NCBI RefSeq assembly: GCF_020520425.1
Contig: NC_079488.1
Span: 10,951,747-11,015,746, forward strand
Origin: Spinacia oleracea
Lineage: Eukaryota > Streptophyta > Magnoliopsida > Caryophyllales > Amaranthaceae
Direction of reading: 5' to 3'
Length of the DNA: 64,000 nt
A model generated the notes under the pieces. That model did no database searches and was not told where the DNA came from. It saw only the letters and a program-made list of their open reading frames with translations. The stretch's first letter is position 1; each line of letters starts with the position of its first letter. Position numbers and translations under genes: made by a program. This document shows, one piece after another, positions 36,665-47,960 of the stretch.

Positions 36665-36720
36665 TTATCGACTCAAAGTTTGCATTTAGCATGTTCCCTT
36701 GAATTTATTTTCCAACTTTT
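36665..36720 (-). promoter_or_regulatory. Upstream box shared with other copies in the GLP cluster
   Basis: The phrase TTGCATTTAGCATGTTCCCT (plus-strand reading) about 230 bases upstream of GLP2 recurs near 37651 and, altered, near 37731, and in weaker form upstream of GLP3 near 43363. Likely duplicated promoter sequence; a regulatory role is inference. Confidence 0.4.
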
Positions 36721-36757
36721 TAATATTTATTTTCCAATTTTATTATCCAAATTGCTA

Positions 36758-37017
36758 CTCCCTCTGTCACTTAATACTTGCACCGTTTTGACTTTTTGCA
36801 CTATTCACATAATACACTTTGACCCTATTTTACTTATAGTATATGAAAACAAATGTTAGCATATAATATATCGTTGGCTTCATCTTAATCTATATTTTCA
36901 AAATATTAATATTTTTATAAGTTTTTATAATATGTAGTTAAAGATATCGGTGGTCAAAGTTGTGATTTGGCAAGCGTGTCCGGTCAAAACGGTGCGAGTA
37001 TTAAGGGACAGAGGGAG
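36758..37017. mobile_element. Stowaway-like MITE
   Basis: Terminal inverted repeats of about 35 bp (CTCCCTCTGTCACTTAATAC and its partner) bound 260 non-coding bases flanked by TA (36756-36757, 37018-37019). The same family as the decayed copy near 17180-17417. Confidence 0.9.
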
Positions 37018-37124
37018 TAATATAATTTTACATTCCAAAAGATTAATACAAAAATCCTAATTTTTTGGGCTTATTTTTCTTTTAGACGAAGGGGAAAACA
37101 AAGCAGCAGCAAATAAAAAAGGTG

Positions 37125-37460
37125 ATGATAAAGGTCGCAAGTTGCGACGACATTTAGTTGTCATAATCTTACGTGTCGAAATTTAATTGGTACATATACG
37201 CGCCACGTAGGCTATGCATCATCAGAATATTTTTACTATATATCAATCTAATATTTTTACTATGAAAATATGTAAATAAGGTATTCGACATAAAGAAGGA
37301 AACAAATTAGAGTGTTAAGATTTTCCTACCTTTTTATGAAACATGTATAATAGATTATATAAGTTAAATGCTTTAATTTCCAATTTAAATCATGACACAT
37401 AGTCATGTCATGTTATCATTTTTACACGGCTTAAAGGTCGCATGTTGCGACCTTTATCAT
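37125..37460. mobile_element. TIR element with palindromic ends (copy A)
   Basis: The ends are ATGATAAAGGTCGCAAGTTG and its inverted partner ...GTTGCGACCTTTATCAT; each end itself contains a palindrome (GGTCGCATGTTGCGACC at the right). Length 336 bp, non-coding. It matches copy B in opposite orientation. A clean target duplication was not found, so the superfamily (MULE or hAT-like) is undecided. Confidence 0.65.
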
Positions 37461-38601
37461 TTTCGAAGAAAAAAAAAACAAAAAAAAAAACTTAAAATGA
37501 TAACGAAGAAGGTGACAACGACGACAGGCAGAGAATGCCAGGTCATGGGCAGAAAATTTAGTGAACATGCATAAATCCGACTAAGGTACATAATGTGTTA
37601 GATAATTAAGATAGTTTCTTGCGTACAACATTTTTTTTATATCAAATTTTGCATTTAGCATGCTCCCTTGACTTTATTTTCCAATTTTGTATTGCAATTT
37701 GCTAGTATATCATTTTATTGGCTCAAAGCTTGTATTTAATTAGCATGTTCCCTTGACTTTCTTTTCCAATTCTCTAATACTAATTTCCCAATTTGTTAAT
37801 ATCAATTTAGCAATTTTCTAAAATTAATTCTCCAATTATATTTTATTTTCCGATTTTCTAATACTCGCCGAGTCCCTTCGTTCTTGAACGTTATTCCTAT
37901 TTTCGTATTGAGTTATTATTTTGTTATTCCCTTTTGAAATCATTTCTTATTTCTCCTACATCTATACTCATTATACCCTTATATAACAAAATATTGTAGT
38001 TACAGTTTAGTCCCAAGTAAATATCCAAATTGTTAGATTCATTGAGCTCCTTGAATTGGTAAGTTACTATTGATCAAATATATTAAGTGGGTTATAATAT
38101 TGGTTCTAATTGTATTATGAAATATATTGCGACTAGAAATTTATTGTGCATAGAATATCCTAAGAGAGTTTATCGTTATCACGTATCCACAGTCATAGCA
38201 AGAGGATGTACGCTAAGATTGGATCTAAAATTCAAGAATATCATTCTAGTGGTAGACCTTTCTTGCGTCAACTTGTGCAATTTGTGTATCCATGTGTTTG
38301 TATCTTGTGCCAGTTCTCTATGTATTGCGGTTGTACTTTGTGCATGCTATAGCCATGCTAATTATTTGTGTATGTGCGTGTACTTAGTAATCGCGCAACC
38401 AAGAAAAATAGCCTTAATTATACGGTAATGATCTTTTTATCTTATGATGAATCAGTTAGTCTCATATTAGGCCGTCTGTCATTTATCTAATTTGGCCGAC
38501 CATATTTAACATATGATTTTAATTACAAGAATTTGTAATTCAATAATATGAATCCTAGTCGTTTTCAGTTTTCTATTAGAATAAATTTTTATAATTCGGA
38601 A
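37461..38601. other. Non-coding stretch with GLP-promoter-like remnants
   Basis: Contains two copies of the phrase GCATGxTCCCTTGACTTT (near 37660 and 37742) like the GLP2 upstream region, with no GLP coding sequence nearby. The rest is A/T-rich; short frames here (for example 38087-38428) show no recognisable domain. Confidence 0.45.
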
Positions 38602-39674
38602 ATGATAAAGGTCGCAACATGCGACCTTTAAGCCGTGTCACAGTGGTGACATGGCACGTCTATGTGTCATAAATGTATTTGGAAACTAAAATATTTAGAT
38701 TATATAACCTATTATACATGTCATAAAAAAGGTAGGAAAATCTTAATATTCTAATTTACAAATTGAATAATATAATTTTTTATTTCAGAAAAATAATTCT
38801 AATTTGTATAGGATATTAGAAAAAAAAAAATACTTTTAATTATTTATATGATATAGGAAATTAAAATAAAAAAATAAATTTACTAATTTATACTTAGAAA
38901 ATAAAAAATGCAGTACAATAGAAAATAAAAAATTAGGAAAAGAATTTCGTCTTTATTTGTTTATTGGGTTTATACGGCACTTGAAGTGTTGTTCTTCCTC
39001 TCCGAAATTACTAATCTAATGAGATGATGATGCATGACTGTGCGCCTGTAGGCCGATGAACTGCGTGTAAACCTAATTAAAACTAACCTAATCATTAAAA
39101 TTAAAACAATATTTTAAAGTAATGTATAATTATAAATATTTATTTACATAAAATAATTTATTTATTTTTTTGGGTGAAAGAAGATCGAGGGGCAGACCCC
39201 TAAGTAAAAGAAAACACAAGTCAAAGGAACCCAAAACAAACGAAAAACTACAGACTATCAAAACAAAACGAAGGGAAATATTTCTTGATAGAGTCAGTAG
39301 TTTTAGTTCCTTGCTACTCCGTATTTACATAAAATATATTACTTCGTATTTTATTATAAATTGATGTATTTTTTAAATTAAATTGATGTATTTTTTAAAT
39401 TGCACAAAAATATATTATTAGATTTAATTTTAATTTTTTTAATTTGTAATTTATAAGATAAAAGGAAATATATATTTACTATGAATATAATAAATATTTG
39501 TTTCCTTCTTTGTATCGACTGCCTTATTTATATATTTTCATAGTAAAAATATTGAATTGATAGTAAAAATAAATTGATGACGTGTAGCCTACATGGTGCT
39601 TATTTGTACCAATGAAATGCCGACACGTAAGATTGCGACAACATTTTGTTGTCGCAACTTGCGACCTATATCAT
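38602..39674. mobile_element. TIR element with palindromic ends (copy B)
   Basis: Opens ATGATAAAGGTCGCAACATG and closes with the inverted CAACTTGCGACCTATATCAT. The outer 150-200 bases on each side match the two sides of copy A (with CTACGTGGCGCGT/CACGTAAGATT-like phrases), in reverse order. The 1.07 kb body is non-coding and A/T-rich. It appears to be a longer sister of copy A inserted in the opposite orientation 1.1 kb away. Confidence 0.65.
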
Positions 39675-39892
39675 CGTCCTATCATTCGTTGCCAATCATA
39701 TAGTTTGAGTTGGTCACTCCAATATGTTCTTGGAAAACTACTCCTCTAACATCCAATTTGGAATAACGATTCAGATATAATCGAATATGTTTTATCTTAA
39801 ATATAAATTATGAAGTATAATTAATATTATAATTAATATTTCTTTTATTATGTTACATGTATATGTAGTAAATACAAATCAATTAAGAGAAT

Positions 39893-39988
39893 ATAGGTCA
39901 AAGATATCCTACGTAATTACGGTAATGAGAAGATCGATATGCATAGCTAGCTTATAGGAGTTGATTAAGGAAGATAATTAATTACAAG
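39893..39988. repeat. Direct repeat, copy 1
   Basis: About 95 bases around TAATTACGGTAATGAGAAGA and GCTAGCTTATAGGAGTTGAT recur in the same orientation near 42160-42255. The two copies bracket the decayed copia fragment. Confidence 0.8.
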
Positions 39989-39989
39989 A

Positions 39990-40250
39990 TATTATCAAGA
40001 TAATAACTATTGGAATAGATAATGGACACCACATCAATTAATTCTTGAAAAGGTGTCATTTTGTTTCTAAGGTCAGAGGAAGGGAATTTTGATTCCACAA
40101 AATATGAAGTACATGTCTAGAGGTATATATTTTGTTTGATTTGGGGATTAAGACAAAACACATGGTGTGGATTTGGACTCTAATTTACGTTTAGTATATG
40201 GTTTTAGTCAAGGGTAAAATAAACAACCAAAGCTCCTTATTAATTTTAAA
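39990..40250. other. Non-coding gap
   Basis: A/T-rich sequence in which no feature was recognised. Confidence 0.4.
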
Positions 40251-40254
40251 TAAT

Positions 40255-41480
40255 TCAAAGGTTTCAAGAAAAGCTTCAAAAATGGTGACTCATTTTCCAA
40301 GGTAGAGTTTGGAAGACCATTAATAAGATAAACCGCAGTGAAACAAGCATTTGTCCAATACTATAAAGGCATGGATGCATGTGTAAGGAGGGTAAGACAT
40401 GTTTCAACTATATGTCTATGTCTTTTTCCGAGTAGCCGTTATGTTGAGGAGTATGAGGCGGAGTAGTTAAACAAGAGACACGTCAATGGCTAAAAATTCT
40501 TTAAGATCATCATATTCATTCCCATTATCCGAATACAAAGTAATAATAGGCAATTGGAAGTTTTTTTCGGCTAGAGCTTTGTAACGAAGAAAGACCCCCT
40601 TTGTATCCTATATATTTTTGTTTCAAAGGATTGAATCATATATACTTTGTAAAATGTTCCACAAAAATTACGTAGTACGTACTTGTAGCCTGAAAAATAT
40701 TATATGTACCCGGGTGCACAGTTTACTCTCTCACATTTTATCCTTATATGTGAGGAGAAAATGTTATAGAGATCATCAGTAGACATAAAAATATATATCT
40801 TTGGATGCACGGTGCACCAAGGTACACATAATAATTTTTACTTGTAGCCATCATGAGAATAGATAGGAGAAGTCCATAGATCTGTATAAATATATTGTAG
40901 AGGAGATGTAGAGGAGATGTAGAGGAGATAGTATAGTTAGAAAAAGGAAGTTGATGACTTTTATTACAAGAACAAGAATTACATTCAAATTATTTTTGGA
41001 AATCATTTTCCTAAAAGCCTCTAATGAGAAGTTCCCTAATTTGTGATAGCCAATCAAGAGAGGTCATTTTGGTGCTTACAAAAATGTGAGGTTGAGTAGT
41101 TTTTGTATTTCCTAAATTCTTGACCTAACCGGGCCTTGAAAGAGAGACGCCCTCGTTTTGATATCTTTTACATGAAAAGAAGTTGGGTAAGAACTCAATA
41201 GATGCATTATTATGGACACATAATTGAGAAATAGAATTGATGTTCCGTGACATTCACGGTACACATATATAGGACATTATTTAGTTTGAGAAGAGAAGAG
41301 GAATGAGAGATAGAGTAAGAGACCCAATGTGAGATATATGCAAACATGTACCATCACCGATGATTAGCTCCTCGTTGCCATTATAAGGGGCGCACATGAA
41401 GAAACAACACAACGTTGGGAGTAGTTGGGTTGTTGCCATTAAGGCTTGGTAGGAAGGAGAGTTAATTGCCATATTGATGC
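40255..41480 (-). mobile_element. Decayed Ty1/copia fragment
   Basis: On the minus strand, phrases typical of copia polyproteins survive in the expected order from right to left: a protease-distal GDGTCLHISHIGS near 41360, a gag-pre-integrase-like KLGNFSLEAFRKMI near 41020, and integrase-core phrases near 40550-40320. Many breaks; clearly an old fossil without recognised LTRs. No reading frame is proposed. Confidence 0.75.
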
Positions 41481-42142
41481 GTGAGTGAAAGAAAGAAAAG
41501 TTTGATGTATATAGAGAATGTATTGTATAAATATTAATATTTTCTTCACTATGTTACATGTATGATGTATATATAGTAAATACAAATTAACTTAGACAAA
41601 AAAATTTAAGGTAAAATTAGTTCATTATAGTCATACGATAATAGAAACCAAAACTAACAAAATACAAAATAATTTGGATCAAACGAAATTTTAATCCGCA
41701 AAACCACGATAGTTACGTTGTGAATGAGATCTGACAATGATGAATACCCTCTTCACATCGTTGTTACAACCTTCAACGAGGGGGTCTTTCGATTTGTTGT
41801 AGTTTTGAGATTGTATTAAATTCGATTCAATTGATTGTAGACATAGAACTTACATACGTTGTAATATCACACATTTTCATTAATGAATCAACTTTTTTCT
41901 GCGAAATTAAAACCCTAGCCCCATACTCTCACAAGGGGATAGTAAAACCCAATAAATGGATAGATAAAACCCAATAAATGGGTAAAGAAAACCTCCAATA
42001 GAGAGAGAATGGAGTTCTTATTCCAAACATGAAATCAAAAGCTAGACAAAAAAAGAAAAGATGGTTTACTATCAACCTAATGGTTTATGGTAGCCCCTAA
42101 AAAATTAGGGTTTTGAGGAGTAAAAGAGAGGAGAGAAAAAAA
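41481..42142. other. Non-coding stretch left of GLP3
   Basis: No gene recognised. A short near-tandem repeat with AAAACCCAATAAATGG lies at about 41945-41985. Confidence 0.4.
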
Positions 42143-42255
42143 GGAGGAACCTAATAATATAAGTTAAAGACATCCTAGGTAATTACGGTAATGAGAAGAT
42201 GTGCATAGCTAGCTTATAGGAGTTGATTAAGGAAGATAATTACAAGATATTATTA
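42143..42255. repeat. Direct repeat, copy 2
   Basis: Second copy of the 39893-39988 repeat. Small differences (loss of four bases near GAAGATAATTA) show the copies have diverged slightly. Confidence 0.8.
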
Positions 42256-42260
42256 ATATA

Positions 42261-42296
42261 ATAAGGATTGACAATCAAGACTATGTCAATCCTTAT
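42261..42296. other. Perfect 13-bp inverted repeat
   Basis: ATAAGGATTGACA and TGTCAATCCTTAT, separated by 10 bases, could form a hairpin. It lies about 220 bases beyond the 3' end of GLP3. A role is unknown. Confidence 0.7.
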
Positions 42297-42516
42297 CATA
42301 AATCACCAATAGTAATTAAAATAGAATATGTGAATAGCTAGTTAAAAAGTTCAAACATTACGAGTATTGAGAAACGGAAGAAGTACAATGTATAATTAAA
42401 AGTTTACTAACTTGAACGTTGAAATAAATCAAAAGTTTATCTGATAATAAACTAAAAGATGAAACTATGTGACATAAAGAATACATATCGGAAAGGGAAA
42501 TTAAGGAGAGGATTTA

Positions 42517-43143
42517 TCAAGCGGTGCCGAACATTCTTTTCATCCTCATTACTTCCTTATGACTTAGGAGTGTGATTTGCTCGGCTATCTTAGCAGGTAA
42601 ATTGCCAGCAAACAAGGAGGGAGTAGTGAGTTGTAATGCTGGGTTTGCTCCATTCAGACTAACAAATGCAGTAGCAGGAGTTTTTCCAACATTTACCTGG
42701 AAGTGAAGCATGGCTTGTGGAAAGACCATGACATCACCGACCTCTAACCTTTTATAGTATGCAGTATTGTTTGTATCAATAAATCCTGCAATGATTGAAC
42801 CTTTGATCAAAATAAGAACTTCCGACGTACGATGGGAGTGTAGAGGGATCACTCCGCCTACGCCAAAGTCTAACCTTGCCATGGAGATGCCTAACCCATT
42901 TAACGCTGGGAATGCATCTGAAAATGCTAGAGTAACATTATTCCCAAATACATTTGTGGTGGTTCTTTCACCACGGAAACCAGTGTAAACGAAATCGTCA
43001 GTTGTGACACTAGCAGGATCTTTACAAGCGTATCCTTCTGGTCCTCTAGGGAGAGAAGTATCTCCGACACAAAAGTCGAGTTCTATGGCATGTGAGAAAG
43101 AGGCTAAGAGGCCGAAGATGACGAAGATGGAAAGATTTTTCAT
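42517..43143 (-). CDS. Germin-like protein, ABP19-like (GLP3)
   Basis: Intact intronless gene of 208 residues. The start at MKNLSIFVIFGLLASFSHA is chosen over the Met nine codons upstream because it matches the paralogues in length and gives a standard signal peptide. Mature IELDFCVGD, both germin cysteines, the first cupin motif (PLHSHRTSE) and the second (GDVMVFPQAMLHFQVNVG) are all present; the two sequons (NNVT, NNTA) are kept. It is closest by eye to GLP4: both have the PAxIAEQITLLS and MRMKRMFGTA tail and ALQLTTPSLFAG. Secreted cell-wall cupin expected. The strong likeness suggests recent tandem duplication with selection on the protein, which is inference. Confidence 0.95.
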   Translation of the reverse strand: MKNLSIFVIFGLLASFSHAIELDFCVGDTSLPRGPEGYACKDPASVTTDDFVYTGFRGERTTTNVFGNNVTLAFSDAFPALNGLGISMARLDFGVGGVIPLHSHRTSEVLILIKGSIIAGFIDTNNTAYYKRLEVGDVMVFPQAMLHFQVNVGKTPATAFVSLNGANPALQLTTPSLFAGNLPAKIAEQITLLSHKEVMRMKRMFGTA

Positions 43144-43216
43144 TGTGTAAATTAGAGATAAGTGGTGCAAATGCTTGTGGATGGATGGGTTTATTTGGAT
43201 TTGGTATTGGGAATCC

Positions 43217-43224
43217 TATTTATA
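43217..43224 (-). promoter_or_regulatory. TATA box of GLP3
   Basis: TATAAATA on the minus strand, about 75 bases upstream of the chosen start codon; slightly different from the TATATAAA of the other copies. Confidence 0.7.
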
Positions 43225-43516
43225 GAATTGGTTGAGCATGGAAGTCAACGAGACAAGTGTCTTTTTATATATTAAAATAAAACTTGATTAATGTTTTGGT
43301 CAAACGTGGTGTCTCGGACTTGCGGTGACATTGTTTACCAACTAGGATCATTTTCCATTGACTTTGCATTTATCATGTTTTCCTTATTTTTAACTTGAGG
43401 GACAATACTTCGTTGAGTCTTACAGAAAATGCTAAACTGAAGTATCCTTCAATAATAATGTCCTATATATGCGGCTATGCGCGTATCAAAGAATTGTTCC
43501 CATGAATATACTACTA

Positions 43517-43807
43517 CTTCTGTTTTAAAAAAATCTTTACATTTATTATTTGCATAAATATTAAGAAAAAAGTAGGAGAATTGGTTGAATATAATAAAAT
43601 GGGGATAAAGTAAGATAAATGTGTAAAAAAATGAGTGAGTATAAGAAAAAAATGAATAAAGTAAGAGAAAATGAGTAAAAAATAAAAATTGTGGGGTAAG
43701 AAGGGTAAGGTAGGAAATTTTCAAATCCTAGAATAAAGTAAAGTGTAAAGAACATTATAAAACGGACTAAAATGGAAAGCGTAAAGATCTTTTTAAAACG
43801 GAGGAAG
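43517..43807. mobile_element. Stowaway-like MITE 1 of a cluster
   Basis: Ends CTTCTGTTTTAAAAAAATCT and an inverted partner ending ACGGAGGAAG, with TA on each side (43515-43516, 43808-43809). Non-coding. Confidence 0.75.
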
Positions 43808-43846
43808 TAGAAGTGTTCACAAAATTGTTCAAAATAATAAATAGTA

Positions 43847-44098
43847 CTACCTCCGTTTCAGAAAGTTCTTTACGCTTTGGAAAATGTGTCCAAAGTATAA
43901 AAACTTTGACCGTAATTCTCACCATTATATACATCAAAACGTTACATGTAAGATCTTGTAGATTGGTCTCGGGATGTATTTTCAAAATATCAAATTTTTA
44001 TAATTTTTTCACATACGAAATTGGATATATTAGTAGTTAAATATTGCATTGGAGTCCGTGCAAATAGTAACTGTAAAGATCTTTTGAAACGGATGTAG
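43847..44098. mobile_element. Stowaway-like MITE 2 of a cluster
   Basis: Ends CTACCTCCGTTTCAGAAAG and an inverted partner ending AAACGGATGTAG, flanked by TA. Interior shares CATTGGAGTCCGTGCAAATA with MITE 3 in inverted orientation. Confidence 0.8.
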
Positions 44099-44281
44099 TA
44101 CGTGATAATAAGCGAAGTAATAAATACTAATAAATAAAATTGAGTTAAACTGGACTTAACTGAACTAAGTGAACTAAACTAATATAAACTGAATGAAACT
44201 GATCTGAAATGAAATAAATGGAAATAAATGAATAGTATACAATAAAATATTAAATAAAATATTAATAATCAATAAATAATA

Positions 44282-44529
44282 CTACCTCTGTTTCAATAAG
44301 TTATTTACATTTACTATTTGCACGGACTCCAACACAATGTTTGACTGTTAATATATTCAATTTTGTACGACAAATATAAAAAGTTGATATTTATAAAATA
44401 CATTTCGAGCCGAATCTAACAAGATATCTCGTGATAATTTTTTATAGATATAATTGAAAATTTATGGTCAAAATTTTGACTCTTTGACACATTTATCAAA
44501 GCGAAAAAAACTTACTGAAACGGAGGTAG
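44282..44529. mobile_element. Stowaway-like MITE 3 of a cluster, inverted to MITE 2
   Basis: Ends CTACCTCTGTTTCAATAAG and an inverted partner ending GAAACGGAGGTAG, flanked by TA (44280-44281, 44530-44531). The phrase TATTTGCACGGACTCCAA is the reverse complement of the one in MITE 2, so the two copies face each other. Confidence 0.85.
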
Positions 44530-44598
44530 TATATAATTCATTTTTTTCCTAATGAAGGGAACCTTTTAAGTTATCTATTACGGAAGGGTAAGGTAGTA

Positions 44599-44966
44599 CT
44601 CCCTTTGTTTCTTTTTGTTTGTTACGTTTGGACTTTTGCACGTTTATTAACGTATAATAGAGATTTTTTTTATTAAAAAAATAAATCCAAATAAGACATC
44701 AATCCACTAATCACTACAACAACCAATAAGATTATTTTATTTATCAAAATGAACCAATAATGGAAAAGCACCAAAATTGCTAACTTAACATACTTGGGAA
44801 ATGATAAATAAATTTAATGAGTTGAAAAAGTTGACCAATTAAAACTAAAAATGGGCACAAAAAATAACACTATAATAAATTTATAAATAGAAAGATTCTT
44901 CCATGTAACAAACAAAATGAAACATCCTAAAAAGAATACGTAACAAACAAAAAGAAACGAAGGGAG
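44599..44966. mobile_element. Stowaway-like MITE 4 of a cluster
   Basis: Ends CTCCCTTTGTTTCTTTTTGT and an inverted partner AAAAAGAAACGAAGGGAG, flanked by TA. 368 non-coding bases; a different subfamily from MITEs 1-3. Confidence 0.85.
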
Positions 44967-45683
44967 TAATAAAGTCCAGTAGAACATGACCTTAGTAATA
45001 CATTTTTGGCCTCTCGATTTTATTCTTTGGGAGAGAGAATAAACAAAATAGTAATGGGCTCCTTGCCAAAAAAAAAGAGAGGTTAAACTAAACTGAAATA
45101 GATCAAAAAGGAAATGGGACGCTCTAAATTGGGAAGGAGCAAATATCCATTTTTATTTATTAAATTGATTTTATTAAATTAGTTAACATTTTTTAGGGTA
45201 GAGAGAATTGAGGGAGATCAGGAAAAGAACTGATTACTTTTTGTTTGGATAATACTCCTTCGCCCCTGAAAGATTTCTCCATTTGACTTTTCACGATGTC
45301 TAATTAGACACGCATAAAAATAATAAAAAGTCGATACTCTAAAATTATACATTACAACGAATCTAACTTTGTAAATTGCAGTCTTTTAAAAATAATTGCG
45401 AATTACGATCGAATAGATATGCTTATTTGTTACTCCCTTCGTTTCATTAGTTTCTAATTATGGCTTTAACTAACTTTCTTCATTCCTTTTTAATTATATA
45501 GTCTCTTTTAGATTATTGATACAACTTGCACAATAAATTGCTTATAGTCTATTGCAAAATCGACAAATAAAAAGGAACGTAGCTAGTAATTGACACCAAC
45601 ATCTATTTGACGACATTACAAGCCTGATAATGACTACAAGATTTGTCACTTCTTCAATCAACATGCAGAATGAGCTAAATTTG

Positions 45684-45757
45684 AGAGTGATAAATAGCTC
45701 AGTTGGTTACAACTTTCATCCCCGCCATTATAGCTCATTTGCACAAAAAAAAAAAAC
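45684..45757 (+). mobile_element. Tiny tRNA-derived retrocopy (SINE-like)
   Basis: The 74-base insert holds a perfect tRNA box A (TAGCTCAGTTGG) and ends in a run of A. A perfect 15-bp target duplication (AATGAGCTAAATTTG) flanks it at 45669-45683 and 45758-45772, the mark of LINE-driven retroposition. There is no box B, so it is a truncated tRNA or SINE copy rather than a working tRNA gene. Confidence 0.88.
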
Positions 45758-45870
45758 AATGAGCTAAATTTGGTTTTAAATGTTGGATCTTTTGATTTCA
45801 GAACCTAATTAAGTTCAGTTAATGATATTTATTAAGGTAATCAAGTGTAATTGAGCTGAAAAGCACCACG

Positions 45871-47960
45871 TTTTTTTTTTGGGCAGGAATTACATACATG
45901 TAACAAAATTAAAGGAAACATAAAAAAGCCCATTACTATCAGCCTACGGCCAATTCATGGGCAACACAACTAACACTATCAGAACAACTCAAACAACCAT
46001 AATCAACACTACTAACACAAGACTCGACAATACTAGACCCAGACTTCGCACAACTAATTTGAAACAACGAGAAATCAACACTATTGCAAAGAGACGAGCT
46101 TAAACACTTCTTCCTTGGACATTGGATACTTTCTGGCAAAGGGGCAACAACCTTCCTCTTTCTTCCATCTGTGTCCCTGCAAACAACGGGGTGAGTATGA
46201 ATTACAAGGGTGGTAGTCCTCCTGGTCGCCTTCTTCCCCATGGTCTTCTTCTCTATACAACGATCAGTCATATTCCTTGATCTTACTCCTCCGATATGAT
46301 GATGGTTGTCTGTAACAGTGCTCATGGCTTCACTTTTTGAATCTCCTATTTCTGAATCAACTTGATTGTAACTATCATCCATAACCGAGCTCTCCAATTG
46401 CTTTTCTGACACTTCATTTTTACCATCAACACTTTGACTCTTTTTGGACATGTCACCCATAAAAGAGTCCTTCACATTTTCTTCTTGACTTCCACATTTT
46501 CTCTTCACGATACTCTCTGGATTATCACCAACTATTCTAACGGTCATAAGAGATCCTAACCTCGAGTTGAAATATTGAAAAGATTCCCCTCTCAATAACA
46601 ATTGGTAGTCTTTCTTTGAAATGGACAATGAAGAACCCGGCCTTCTTCGGTTAACAAACCGATAATTGGGCTCCACCGACTTAGAATTCTCAAAGTTCGA
46701 AACACTTGCCACTTCCCTTGCCTCTTCATCCATTATCTCATCCTTTTCCCCTTCCATACTATCTTCCTCATTAGCACTACAACAATCCGACAATTCCTTG
46801 TTTTCCATAATAGGTAAGCCTTGCTCAACCACCATATTATCCAAGCCCGTTCCACCATCACATTCTACTCCTCTTTCAACGGAAATGTGATCCTTCTCAT
46901 AAACTAGAGCTTGCTAATTGGAATGACCCTTCACCAAATCCCCTTTAGATTTCTTCTTTGGAGGAGGTAGGCCTAATCTTAATCCAAGTGGAACATCACC
47001 TCGAAATTGTCTTTCGGACTCCCTTTTTACTCGGTACTGCTTTACCTCCTCAAGTTTCCTACATACTTCTGAGTTTTTGGGTTCCACTTGGGAAGCCATT
47101 AACAAGTCCCAGTAAGCCAAGTCATTTCTTCCAAGTTCTATAGCAGCCATGGCTCTTCTAAACATAGCTTTAACATTAGTTGGATTGAATTCCAAGATAA
47201 TCGAGCAAATTTGACCTACCTGTTCAAACTCTATTTTTTTTTCCAAAACAAGCTGCTGAATTAAGTAGAATGCAAATAGCCAGATCAAAAAATTCAACTC
47301 TATCATCATCATCCTCAAACCAAAAGCAACCAAGAATAACCCCAGCATAACCATACTTCTCTAAAGCATCCTCCATACTACCTTGTTTGAAAAAAAGATT
47401 TCCTGCCTCTTTCATATCTTTTGCAAGATCCAAGACACCCCTTGGGTTTTTCGAGCTTGAGATTAATTCAATTAAAAACTCAACTTCCTCCATAAGACTA
47501 TCCCCTTCTGTAAGAACTCGATTGAGCTCCCCTCTGAATTCATTGTAAACCTCCAAGGAACACATATTGCAGACCCCAAAAAAAACAACCACTAATAGAT
47601 AATAACACTTCACACAAAACGTAAGACTCCCTAACCCAAGAAACCAAAGTAAAACAAGAACTAATTTCTAGAATCAAATACTAGAAAGAGAGATTTACAA
47701 TTAAACAGAAGAAGATCGATGAACCTTTTGTTATTTCAATTGATGATGACTCTTCGATCAGAAAATTACAAATCTCAAATAGAGCTATCCAAGAGACTAA
47801 CAGAATATCAAGGATTCAAGGCTGAAGAAACGAAACTCGTTGGAGACTAGAACAGGAAATTCAAGTCCTTCCTCGTCTCCGACTAGCTCATGCGGACTAT
47901 CAAAAGATTGCCAATACCAAGAATTTTTTAGGAGAGAGAAGGTTCGGTGCTCTGTGGGTC
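45871..47960 (-). pseudogene. Intronless TPR-protein gene copy, likely processed pseudogene
   Basis: Minus-strand coding text runs from a Met at 47613 to 45939 with no introns. The N-terminal third carries a tetratricopeptide-type region (KEAGNLFFKQGSMEDALEKY, then SIILEFNPTNVKAMFRRAMA), which in the family serves protein-protein contact. A frameshift lies in an A-run near 47235 (read on the minus strand), and an in-frame stop at 46914-46916 separates it from a further 301-residue Ser-rich and charged frame in the same phase. A T run at 45871-45880 reads as a poly(A) tail on the gene strand, suggesting retroposition, though no target duplication was found. The 3' frame has no domain I recognise. 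Working function unlikely. Confidence 0.7.

Noticed and set aside
38087-38428. 113-residue frame
   Set aside because: Composition is Cys-rich by chance in A/T-rich DNA; no domain, no promoter and no exon structure.
45690-45757. tRNA gene
   Set aside because: Box A is perfect, but there is no box B or acceptor stem; an A tail and target duplication show a truncated retrocopy.
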